Shown in pieces: positions 34,275-46,800 of a stretch of 64,000 nt of DNA (position 1 is the first letter of the stretch; every line of letters starts with the position of its first letter). The notes under the pieces were generated by a model. That model worked only from the letters and a program-made list of their open reading frames with translations, did no database searches and had not been told where the DNA came from. The position numbers and the translations under genes are program-made. Origin of the DNA: Malurus cyaneus samueli (taxonomy: Eukaryota; Chordata; Aves; Passeriformes; Maluridae); the NCBI GenBank assembly GCA_009741485.1, contig CM019214.1, positions 22,652,267-22,716,266 on the forward strand. Reading direction: 5' to 3'.

Positions 34275-37200
34275 AATACAAAGCAATAAAGTCCATATAA
34301 GCAAAGAGCTTAACTGCATTCTCCTGGATTTGGGGAGCTGTTGAAGGTCTAGGATGGGTTCTGGACAAATGAGAGATGCTGTATTGGCATTGCATGGCTT
34401 TACAGCAGGGATCTTCCCTTCTCTATAGGTTTCTCTCACAGTTAATCTTCCCATAAAGACTTCTCACAGGTTCACCCAGCTTCACACCAGCACCTGACCA
34501 ACAGAAAGAGAGCTCTACCACTTTATTTTGAAATTAAGGTTTGATCAAGAGGCTCTTTTATCGCATGTTTTTCTCATAAGGCAGATCTGCTGAGTTTTTG
34601 CAGCATTGAATACCCTCAGAACTTTGAACATCAGAGTCCTCCAATTTTTTCTGTATCCATACATTAATCAGCCTGCCCTTTCCCTGTTTTGACTCTTGCC
34701 ATGTCCTTATATCCTCATATGAAATTACTTCATGTCTGCATCTACATCCCATCTTTCCAGCTTTTTCAGGCTTGGCAGAAACTTGAAGAAAATCCATCTG
34801 TGGACCAGATTTTCCCTCTTCTAAAACACTCCAGTTACTGCACTGTTAATAGCATGGCAATTATTTAATACATCCTGAAACCAGTAGTGATGTTTTTATT
34901 TAATAATTCTACCTCACTGTGTGATTAACCTACTCTTAAAGTATTTCCTTAATAATCAGATTACAAAGAAGGTTACTTAATTTTTCCAGCTGACAGTTAG
35001 CATGTTGACACCCTCCCTGCTTAGTAACAGAAGTCACAGATTATCAAGAGCAGAAAGCAAACCCATTTCTGTGCAGAGTGAGAGCACAGCTTTGTTAGCA
35101 GTCCCAGAGCAGAGTCTCACCTCTATTGACTGCTCTCCTCTGAGGTTTCTTGCATCAGCAGCAGCCATCTCAAATGTCTCCATCTCATTTCAGATCTGAT
35201 CTGAAAATGTGTTTGCAACACAGCCAGCCAGTTACCATTTTAATCTTCTATTCCTTTCTTTGCATGCTCTCAAAAATACTGATTAAATCAGTAAATCTTT
35301 TAAAGGTATAATTTGAATGCACAATAGTAAATAAAACTGCACTGCCCTTGGTCTCATGCTAAATTAGGAAATTGTGTAAAACTGGCAGCCAAACAGAAGG
35401 GTATTTGAGCTACTCTTATCTCAAACCTAGAATAAGGACATCATTAGGGACAGTTGTCACTGGGAAGTCAGTGCTTGTCCTCCTTTTGACAATCCACTAC
35501 AATGCCAAATTTGAATATGTTGAGAACATGAATCAGTGACAGTAAGAAGGGCACCAACAATTCTCAGTGGCTTGAATGGAAGTAGCAGGTGTCTGGTACT
35601 TTTCTGGCCCTAAGACAGTAATCAGTCACAGATAATTGACTACTTTCAGATCCAGAAAGTGATTTGCAAGGGATTATATTTCCAGTGTACTGTACCAGCT
35701 TAACATTAACTGCACGGGAGGAACCGGATTTTTGAAGCACCAACCACAAACCACTCATTTTTGATCATTTGGGCCATCTCCTTACCCACTACAGTTGTAC
35801 GTTCAAACTTCTGAGCAAATACTAATTATGCCTTCTAATTGCAACACAGCTGCTTCCATTCCCTCTATTAAACTCTATTCATCCCTTATTATTAAACAAA
35901 ACATAGGGCAGGAAAATAGAAAGATATTTTCCTATGCATCTGTCTCTTTCAGAACAAATTCCTTTCCTGAACATGTACAGCCATGTCTATAATCATATCT
36001 AATACAGAGTATCACAAGACTACTCACATTCATTTTGAAGACCAATCTAGCAGTGAATTATCTCCTGTTTTGTCAAAACGAGCATGCCTGCACATTAAGC
36101 ACAGCATGATTCACAGGCACAGCAATAAGGAAAACTGCCCTTTTGGAGGCTTACCTAGCTCCACAAAAGTGCCTGGAAAGAACCTCTCCACCCTGAACAA
36201 TGGTTTAAGAGCCAGAATCAGTTAAAAAGATAAGCACTATAACAACACTGCAAAATGCAGTCTGGAAAGCAAACATGAGTCCTGATATAGCAATAGAGCA
36301 GTCACAGTCCTTCTCCTGCCCACCAGAAGTGGCATGGAGAGAAGTGCTTGTCTGGGTCACTCCAGCAGCTGTTTCAGTTTTTAACCCAGCTAAAATGATC
36401 CCAGCAGAAAAAGTGGCCATTTTTTCCACGGGTGAATGAAAGGCAGAAAATCATTCATTAATCAGCTCACACAAGCTCAGCTGTCAGCTCCCACATCTCC
36501 ATCTGCCCCAGAGATGGCTGGGTTGTGTGGATAAAGAGAACAAGGGTGTGAAAGGGGAACTGAGACTTCCCCTTCCCCTTTGGTACCAATCAGGTCACAA
36601 ACTGGCTCAGCTACACATGTCATGGCAGCCTCAGTTCTCAATCCAATTAAACAGAGGCAATCAAGATAGTTTTCCCTTTTATCAGGAGATAAAAAAAAAA
36701 ACAAAAAACCCTGAACACTCAGAACTTGTAAGAAACTTTTATAAGCATGTCTGGTCTCTAGTCCTCCTTATTGATTTATCTATTGAAATGTGTACAAGGT
36801 CATTCATTAATGTCCATGGAAAAGCATCTGTCCTAGCCAAGGGCTGTCATTGAAATATTCATGTACAAGAATCAGCTATTACACAGCTGATGATATCTTG
36901 GTGAAAAGTGTAATTTTTTTTCTTTCCAAACAAAGTTGTTCTCATCAGATTTAGTGAATAATTTGTGCTGAAATCAATGGCCAAGGCACATTCCTGGGAA
37001 GCCAAGGTTTCATTCCAGAGCTGGTCCCTGAAAGACAAGCTGCCTGCCACCCTAGAAACGATGGTCCCTACCAGACAAGGTAGCTAGGTTAATGCCTTCC
37101 ACTGTGTGTCCTCTCTGGAGAGTCCATCATTTGCTTCTTCCTGGGATGGATGAGGATCCTGCTGCTGCAGAGATGGGTCTCTGTGGGCAGAGGAGAGTTC

Positions 37201-37411
37201 TGCAGCGTGGTGTCCCCAAAGAATGTCCTAGCTGGCAGGTCTTTTTATGAGAGTTATGTTTGCATTTCCTCATCTGCTCTGCAGGTGACAATTAAATCTG
37301 GCTTGTCTGTGCCAACAACTAATTTTTCATCACAAGCAACCTGGCTGAGGTAAGAATGGCTTTGAATTTTTGTCTGAAGTTGCATGAAATATTTTCCTCA
37401 TGTCACAGACC

Positions 37412-37467
37412 AAAAAAAAAAAAAAACCAAAACCCCAAATAAAAACCACACAAGAAAAAAAAAAAAA
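37412..37467. repeat. A/C-rich low-complexity tract
   Basis: A 14-15 base A run is followed by CCAAAACCCCAAATAAAAACC and a second run of about 13 A. It is simple sequence; no polyadenylated retrocopy is recognisable upstream. Confidence 0.7.
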
Positions 37468-38660
37468 GCTCAACAAATTGAGCTGAGATGGACTGCATTA
37501 TTTTTTCCTCTCAATTCTTTTGGTTCAACTAAAAAATCAATTATTTTCATAGCTCCACATCAGTCATTCCTATTTATGAAAAATCCTAGTCATACAATCT
37601 GAGAACAGATTTTTCCTGCTGTTACATTGACTTTAGCTTCCAGGGAAGCCAACATAGATGAACTCTTTGGGAAAAATAAGTCCTTGGAGTAGACAGCCCG
37701 ACATTCCCCTATCATGACTAACAAACAGCAAGTGTTAAAACAATTAGTCACAGTAAAAAGTTAATGTGAAATAGCCACTGATTGAAATTTCCTTGCTTAA
37801 AAGAATTAATAAATCTAACCAGCTCCACCTGCTATGACCTGTTGAAATACCTTCTTGGGCTTTGGCAGTAGATGAGAGGGTGTGCTGCTCCGATTTTACT
37901 GGATTTATTATGATGCAACCCCCATACTGGGGATAGGGTTTTCTGATTATGCTGGTGTAGTTCACTCACCTGTGAAAAAAAGAGCATTAATCTATACTCA
38001 TTAGACAGCTTAAAACTGATGTGGGATTTTGTTTCCTGCTCAGCCTCAAAGTGAACCAAAGTCAACAAGTACTGCATTGTCTGTTTGTAGCAGCTCCTTT
38101 CAGGCCAGTACCACATTCTGGCACTTCCAGTGAAATATTATTGCCTTCCTGAGGTTTGTATCATCCCTGGAAGTGCATTTATCATCTGCAGCACTGGCAG
38201 ATCTCAATGTTTTGTAGCCTCTGGGTAACCTGGCTGGCCCTGCAATGATGGCAGCAAACAGAGCAGACAGCTACAGCCCCTCTGGGCTCTCTGGGCTCGG
38301 CAGCAACTGGGGCTGGTGGTCACTCTGAACCAAGGACAGGGATGCTGCCTACCAGGGACAATTTACAGGCCAAGCACCAAGTCCTGGAGCCCTCACTGAG
38401 GCTGCTTCCAGTCTGCCACAGCAATCACTGGATGTGTCACAGCGTTCAGAGCTGTATCACCACAAGCAGAGTCGTCTCACATTCAACATTCCCCCAGGAC
38501 CACGTCTGTGCTGGTTTACAGCCATGTGGAAACTGGGTCTAAATGCTTATGTAGCTCATCCATTGCACTTGTGTTGGCTTTCTACTTGTACTAATCCAGG
38601 AGAAGAGCTTAGACTGCGGTCTGAGAATGGGTTTTATCCTATTATTTTCCACTGCTCTGT

Positions 38661-38758
38661 TTAAAATTAAGAAAAACAAAAAGATCAAAGAAAAAAAAAA
38701 AAAGCCCGAAACCAAACCACAAAGCAGTATAGGGGGAAAAAGAAAAACAAACCCACAA
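38661..38758. repeat. A-rich low-complexity tract
   Basis: Runs of A, including one of about 13, alternate with short C and G interruptions such as AAACCAAACCAC and GGGGGAAAAAG. No source element is recognised. Confidence 0.65.
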
Positions 38759-41700
38759 ATATCTCCATTAATTCAAAGAAGAGTTTGTTGATACAGACTT
38801 TTGCAGCCATTTGTGACTTTAAAAATCACCTGCTCACTTTTTACTGGTTTGCCATCCTGAGAAGGCAGTCCTTCTCTCCTGCAATACATCTAAACTGAGA
38901 TATTCATCATGGGCTTCTTTGCGTAGTGGGTGGGAAATTAACTACATCCATCAAATGATTTATTTTGCTGCAAACTGCATGCTCAGAAAGCATTATGCTG
39001 GTTGCCCCTTTGTCAGTCACTGCCCAGAGGGTTCAATTAGTGCTGCAGAGGTTACCTGCTGACCTTTCATTTTTCTCTACACATGGATTTCCATTCTGCC
39101 TGATGAAGCCACATATCAGTATAATTTCAGCAGCATCTGTAAGAGGGCGTGTGCTGCAAGCTCCACCTTACATCAGTCTCCTTTGATCTTTGACTGAAGT
39201 GTGCCACACCATCAAGCCGGAAAAAAACATCAATTTTCTTCTTTGATCTGCATCCTCAAGAGCTGATGAGGTGAATAAGTCTGCATTTTATAACATTACA
39301 GCCAAATCCCTTGTGTGCATAAGCCATCCCCATGGGGCTTTCCTTCAGCAGGGCTTGAGTCATGGGCATTGCAGCTCAGCTATACCAGAACAGCACCACC
39401 CAACTTCTGGAGTAGACAAATACCTGACCAAACATGCAGCTGTAATATTGCAGTCTATCTTACATAAAAGGATCAAATGAATTGACAAATTCAGCTCAGA
39501 AGACTGAAGATCAATTGGTCTTAGATCCTCCCTATACGCTCACTTGCACAGTTGTAGTAGGTAGCAGTTGCTGGGGTCTCTTCAGAGATAGCATATTGAT
39601 TTTATTCTTTATAATTTATCAACTACAGTCGCCTGGGCCAGGTTTTGGGGGTTTTGTTTTATTTTTTTTAATGAAGATATCAGTTTTGATGTTGGGTGAC
39701 CTCAGATAGCAAGGCTCAGAATTTAAAGGCTGCCTATACTCTTTTCCATTTATCTCTGGAAGACTAAGTAGTTTTCAATGGGATATAGGAGGTGAAATAT
39801 CTAAGAAATTATGAAAATGGGCCTCAATTTTCAAAATCTCACAGGTCATGAAATGTTTTTATGATTTGTTACTATAAGAGCATTTGGAAATCAGGCCTTG
39901 ATTTTGCTTTGGATTAATTCAGTATCCATAAAAAATGAGCCCTACTGTATGATTGCTGCTGCTTTGATAATATAGTTGAATATATGAATATGAATAAGTT
40001 GAATAAAATGCCAGGCTATGTTAGGAAAATGTAAACCTTAAAGTTTCAATTTTGTAAGCAAATAAAGACTAAAACTCAGTGCAATGATATTTTAAAATCT
40101 TTAGATCTTAATACTAATTTTTCCTTTTTTTTTTTTTTCTGATGCTTAGCATTAGCTGTCCTGGTTTGCAGTGATATGGCTGAGGTTCATTATGTGACTG
40201 GGGCACTTCAAGAAGAGAACTACACCTAACTGTGAGCTCTGAGGGCACCTGGCTGGAAATAACCAATTCTGCTTTTTCTTGGCTTGTCATCTTTGTGAGT
40301 TCACCTGATGCATCTCTCTTTCTAAGAAAAAGAGATGGTTTCTGACCAGCTTCAAAGTACCAGCGCAAATGCACAGCCGGTAAATTCAGGGGCATTCTGC
40401 CTCATCCTTTCAGTTAGAAACACCTTCCCAAGGGTGCCTTATACTGCCTCTTGCAAGACACCTAATGTGTTGTTTCAGCCAAGCCAGTTCTCATTATTTA
40501 GTCTTGTCAGTTTGAAAATCAATTCTCTGTCCACCACTGACATTTCTACATCTAAGAGGTGCTGTAAAGATCTCTTTGAAATGGTAACCCTAAGCTGGGG
40601 TCTTTCCTAGCTTGAAAGGCATGATGTCCCAATCCGAATTCCTTTGAAATATTGAATTTGAATAAAAAACTATGTAAGTACCAGCAAATTTAGGTTGTTA
40701 TCAGTTAGCTCTGACCAGTAGAACCTTTGAAGTGTTAATTGTGAAGCTGGACAAAGCTGCAGACTTTACTGGTTCTGCAGGAAGCAAGAATTAACCCTTT
40801 TACACCTTGCTGAGGAGAGAAGATTTTAGTGAAGGACTCAGAAAAATCCTGAGCATTATATCTAAGATTCAAAGTGCTCACAGAGATGTGGCAGGAAGAA
40901 TTTAAATCCACCCATTTTCATTGTTTATTTTCAAAGAAACAATGGTTACAGTCCTTGAGTACATTGTAGACAAAATGTGCTTGCACAGCAGCCTGCACAT
41001 GGAACTTGTTGTTCAGTCTGTACAGCACAAGCAGCAGGATGAGGATGGTATTTACATGATGCACGCACTGAAATGTTTCAATCTGTTCTTGGCTGCACCC
41101 TTGACTTGAGGGAGTATTTCGGTGTGACTTGTCCTTCGAAGGATTCCCACCTCCAGGGCCTCCTCTGTGGTCACCCCTCACGGTTTGCCCTGTTACAGTT
41201 TTCAAGGTGCACCAGGTGAGGATGGGTAGGAGCAGCTCAGTCCTGCTGTAGAGCAAAGTAGAAAAAAAAACCCATCCATGTGCTGATGCTCAGAGCTGCC
41301 CTTGCTGCGTCCCCTTACTGTGCAGCTGCCGGGGCTGGGAGGGGACACGGGCATGTGGCAGCTACTGCTGCTGGTGCCCAGAGACAAAGAAATGTGGATT
41401 GTACTCCTGCTTTTGGCAGCTGGGCCAGTCACACCCCTTCGGCTGTCTCTGCTGCTTCGTTTCTCCTCTTCTCTGAGCACCTGCCTGAGGAGCAGTGCAG
41501 GAGATTGTCTGCTCTTCCCCAGGGTCCCCTTGCACACCCTGATCCCAACAGAGCCCTACCACCCTCTAAGATGTCACCACACTGAAGTTTAAATTCTTTT
41601 GGTGGCACTACACACCATTATTTGCCTGATCTAATCAGGATGCAAAAAGCTTTGTGAGGAGTGTTGTCCAGAGAAAAAGCTGGCCTTCCTCTTCTCTACC

Positions 41701-43773
41701 TCGAAGCACAATTTGGCTGCAGTGACCTGATGGCATCTCTGTCCACACCAGGCTTTTTCAGGGCCATTTGGAGGGTTGTCCCTGGTCCCCACCTGGCACC
41801 CTGTGCACCCAGTACCTCTACCAGTGTGAGTGACAATGAGTGCTACACAGAGGGAGCATTGGCATCTTTGCTAGCAGATTATCTGCTCCACAAACTCAAA
41901 CCCATTATTTGGACAGCAGAGCAATTCAAAGTCAGGCATAGCCTGCTGATGTGTCTCAAAACACTGCTATTTTTTTATCACTAAACAGTTTTTTTTTTAA
42001 TTTGGGATTTAAATCAGTTTAGTCCCAAATGATCCAGGCTTGGATTTCTCAGCATGCCTTGTCACCATGCAGTTGCCAGTTTACCATGGTCCTCTGGCCA
42101 TACTGGGAAATCTCTTACTTCTTGCAGAGAGCCGTGGAGTCTCCCCACTCCTGCAGTGTTTTTTTCAAAGGAATGAAAGCACTATTATTTTCCTTTCTCC
42201 TCTCTCTGGAGCACCACCTGACAGGATGCAGAGTTCGCATTTCATGACTCAAGTGACCTCTATATTCCCATTGCCCATGGCTCTGTCTTAGGGGATTTGC
42301 AGAGCTGTGCTTGTGTCTAAAAGCGTTTCCTAAATCCTTGAATAGTACTAGTGAGGATTAATGGGAAAATCACTTTCTAGCAATTATCAGAAAACAAAAT
42401 TTACCATCCTGCAAAGGAATACCACAAGGCCTAGATATCTCTAAAAATGCAAAAAATTAACTCTGAGTTTCTAATCAGGAGTTATAAATGGAAAAAAAAA
42501 TACCTATCTGAAGTTCAAAGTCTTTTAAGTATTTCTTTGGAAAAGTGCACACTCTGTTTACTTCAGGAGCCCAGAAGAGACCACTTTCTCTGCATTCCAC
42601 AGCCAATTTCAAACGCTCACAGCTTGTTAGAGCACACATTATGGTGCAAGCAGCCACAGAGATGTGGGCCTGGAAATGTCCCTGTGTGACCATGGAGGTT
42701 GAATGAGGAGAGCCCTGAGTATCTGCCAGGGCAGGCAATGCAGCAAGGATTTGGGATGAGGGCAGCTCCAGCCAGACTGTGGGCAGGCAGAGGAAGGGGC
42801 AGGAGGCACTACTGGCAAAAGTCAGTTCCTGTTTCCAAAAGCTGCGAGCTGAGGAAAGGCAAACCATCTGGACCAGTGCCAGAGCCACAAAAATCCCTTC
42901 CTTCCTGCTTGAATTCAAAGGAATAAACACAGCTTCACAATTGACAGTGCTGCGCTGTTAAACCCAGTGTGCTTTTGTATTCGTATTGATGTTTGTTGTA
43001 TCCATTGGAACCCAGTGAACTTACTTTTTCCTTCCTTGTATGACCTTTTGTTACTCCTGCTCTCAAAACACATTCACTGTCCTCTATCGCTTGGCTTCAG
43101 TCTTCCTTCTGGGCAGTGGAGAGAGTTCAATAAACTGCAGGAAGGTTTGGATGCCATCGTGCAGCACACAGAGAAGGATGCCTGGCAAAGGGTGCATGTG
43201 AGCCCAGCACAGAGCCAAAGGGAGATTGGGAGACCTCCTTTTGATTTTAGGGATGCAGAATCACCTGTGAAACCCCACTGGGAGAGTGATCCATTGGTTC
43301 CCTGCCACAGGGAAGTGCCACTGTGGCAGCAGAGACCCCTGTAATCCCTCTGGTCAAAGCGAGCTACCTTCTGCAGCAGCGTGTCTCACAGCTCACAGCT
43401 CACTGACACATCCATCCCTCTCCCAACTGCTTTGTCTGACAGACCTCTGGGACAGGGATTAATTCATGTCACCTGACAGGGAAGAAGTATATGCTAATAG
43501 CAGGTGAAGAATTTCAGTATCCAAGTTTGCTTTTCTCTCTACACAAACACCTCCAGCTTTTGGATTATACCTCATTATAGCACATGAGATGAAGGAGCTA
43601 ATACAAACATCCTAATGCATGCAGAATGATAATGCTTCTTTAGATTGGCTTTGCTTGGTTAATAAAACAGGCTGGAGAAAACAGCAAAATCACTGTGAAA
43701 GGGAATAATGCTGTGTAAAGTCACTTCAGTGAATTCCAGGGCTCTGAAAACAGAAATGCAATAAATTTACAAA

Positions 43774-43816
43774 ACCCCAGCAGCAAAGGAACCCCAGCAG
43801 CAAAGGTACCCCAGCA
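43774..43816. repeat. 17-bp tandem repeat, 2.5 units
   Basis: The unit ACCCCAGCAGCAAAGGA occurs at 43774-43790, again with one change at 43791-43807, and as a 9-bp partial copy to 43816. Confidence 0.9.
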
Positions 43817-46800
43817 AACGAAAAGTTGCATCCCATCCAACCCTAATAGAAAATTTTTCTACCTGAGCTCAAAGCAACTCATATAATGAAACCTCAGCTT
43901 TGTTGTAGCATTGCTCCTGGGAGACAGACCTCATGTCTTTTATTACTCATCTGATGTTGTCACAAATGTTTTAGTAACAACTTACTTGTGCTCTAATTAG
44001 GGAAAAAATCCAAGCCTTCAGAGCAGGCTGGTCTCAAAGTGCAGACTACAATGTGTGGAGATTCACAAGCCCTGAAGGCCTAACAAAGCCAATAAATCAG
44101 AGCTCACAAACCAGCTTTGTTCTGACATGATTTATCTTCCATGCTGACCTGCTTGGATATGATTTTATATTGAAGGCAGTCAGAGATGTGAGCAGTAGAC
44201 AAAAGAAGCCATTCACAATGGTGCATCTGAGACTAAAAATTTTACTATACCCCCAGCACCAATCTGTGAGATAAATCTAAAATGTACTACTATTACAGTA
44301 GTAGGTGACTGGTTCAGGTGAAGCAAGACCTCTAGATTTGTCAAAAGGGACTTCTTCCCCTTCTCCATCATAGACATTATCTCTGAAACATTCTTAGTAG
44401 AAAAGTCTAACAGATGTATCTGCAATGGCTGGGGGCAATGGATACTCAGAAAGATGTACGTGGCTCACCATGGAGTTCCTGTCAACATCAACCATCACCA
44501 TCAGGGAACACTGTGCTTGTAAGTTTTAGCACAAGTGTGTTCACAATATTCAGAGGCTGTCCAGCTGTTCCTACAATGCAGGAGCCAGTGACAACTCAAT
44601 TCTGAGTGCTATAAAAATAGAAAAACACCTTCAGTGTGGTCATGTGTATTGCACATTGTCTTTTCTGAGGGAAATGAGAGTAAAGGTGTTGCTCTTCAGA
44701 AAGACGTGCTTTTTCAATAACAACATGTTTGTTGTTTTGCTTTGTTCTCCTTCAAATTCATTCAAAAAAATTTTGTTATGTTGTAGGAATATAGTCAGAT
44801 ACTGATAGGAACACGAGCATCTTGAAAAGCTTAAAATAAAGGATAGCTTTAAAAGTGGGGCATGTAGAAGGAGATTAATTTCTTTCATTAGTGAAGGCAA
44901 CTCTAAACATCAGGACCACAGAAGCCTGGAGGATTTTCAGATCCCTGATTTCTCTTTTCAGAAACAGAAAAAGAGATAAGGAATTTATAGATGAATTCAG
45001 AAAAACATAACTTTGGTCCAAAGATGCATTACTTTTTATTTGTGGCATATGAAGTGATTTATTCTTTAAAAGAAGGAGGCAGCAACTCTAAATTCATAGG
45101 TTCTAAAAACTGTGATCATTTTCTTTACACTGAGATGCAGATGTTTCTACTACAACATTATGTGGGAATTCTATAGTCTACAGAGAGATGATACATTACC
45201 CATGTCACCCAAAAATGTGTTTCACTGGCATCCTAGAAGGTCTGTGCTACTTATAGAAATGAATGTCATAAATGGCTTTTGAGCATCAGATAAGCACTGC
45301 CTGTCAAAGCATTCAGATAGACTTCAGTGGTCTTTACTCAAGTGTGTTCAGAAACCAAAATTTTCACATAAGGAAATGCTCCTGATGGTTTCTCATTGAA
45401 ATTTTGTTAGTATAGAGCATAGCTAGCATAGTCTGGCTAGTATATATATGGAAATGCTTTTTAAACAGTATGACAAATGCATAAAATAATAAATATCATT
45501 AATCAGTGATGTCATATTTCATCTCCACTTAAGCCTCTACAACTCAGAAAGTGAACGTAGAACAAGCAGCCACATTAAAGAGAGCTCTTTAAGGACATTT
45601 AAAACATTGCTGTGATTAATCCTTTGGAAGTAATTAAGAATGAAAAGAAAACTTTAAAACACATTTAAATAGTTTGCTTTCAACAGCATTAACAGAAAAC
45701 TTGCATCCTTCAAAAATTTGGGGGTTTTTAAGATGTGCTTAGTCAATCTGTGAAACCATTATTTTTAATTGGTCACAGAAGTCTGGTAATACAATTTCTC
45801 TACACTGACTGGATGAGTAAAATCCACATGGGTAAACTTTAAATCCAGCTTCTGTGGATATTTATAACGGCAAATTTCAATGTTACCATATTTATCCTGA
45901 CCGCAAAATGTGCAAGCCTGGCTGTCAAAAATACGTTTACAAATTCAAATAAATATTTGAAAGGTTTTTCTCTGTCTCTGGATGTAGTTCAGGTAAAACT
46001 GGATCATCAGGCAGATTTTACATACAGCAGCCTTGACATATCCTACAGACTGTGGCCAGACCTTGGACTCTCTGGCTGGACTGTTTCTAATTGGATTCCA
46101 GTCTAAGTGATACATTGCAGTGAAAAATCAAACTATTTATGCTGCCATCATGATTAGTTTAAAGAACATTTCAATGTCAGACTAATAAGGCTGTTACCCT
46201 GAGTAGAAGACGACAGCTTTTTACCAAAGAGACAATCACATTGAGAAGTGATCTTCATTAGGGAATGATCTCCCTACCTTTCTTTGACACCTGTTTTGGA
46301 ATCAGGAAATTCCAGAAGGTTTTACTTTCCAGTGAATGAAGACTATGCTTCTGGGTATTTCTGTGAGTCTAATGGTGAAATGGTTCAAAGGGCAGGATTA
46401 TCAGATAGATTTGTCTCAAGAAGTGGAGAATACAAGACAAGAGGGAAAAGGAAAAATGCATATTAGCAAAAACACGTTTAGACAGTGTCTGTGTGAGCAG
46501 TTCTGCCAGGTACATCCTTTCCTCTTGGTGAGCAGATGAGTTCTGCATCACAGCAGTGGTGACTGGAGCCACACAGATGCAGTGGGCTCCACGGGTCTGC
46601 CTGGGTAGGTGCAACACCTGCATCATGTTTCAGATGCACCAGACATGGGGAATGCAGCTAAACAGCTTTTACACTGTCAGTCCATATGCCCAGGATAAAT
46701 TGGCCTCATTTGGTGTGTGAGATGTGTGGTGTCGGGGATGATAGGCACCCAAAAATGTGGTGAGTTATTATTCAAAGCAATATCCAGAGTGTCAGAGTTG

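Noticed and set aside
37412..38758. A-rich tracts at 37412-37467 and 38661-38758 as boundaries of an inserted element
   Set aside because: No terminal duplications or element-like sequence between them; both look like simple low-complexity DNA.
40918..41256. Minus-strand frame of 112 codons with a short hydrophobic segment (NTILILLLVLYRL)
   Set aside because: No family was recognised, and there is no splice or promoter evidence; length is within chance expectation. Conservation analysis would be needed to revive it.
42475..42930. 151-codon minus-strand frame, longest outside tandem repeats
   Set aside because: It begins with GTG, has no recognisable domain, and overlaps open frames on the other strand. 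Frames of this length are expected a few times by chance in 64 kb on two strands.
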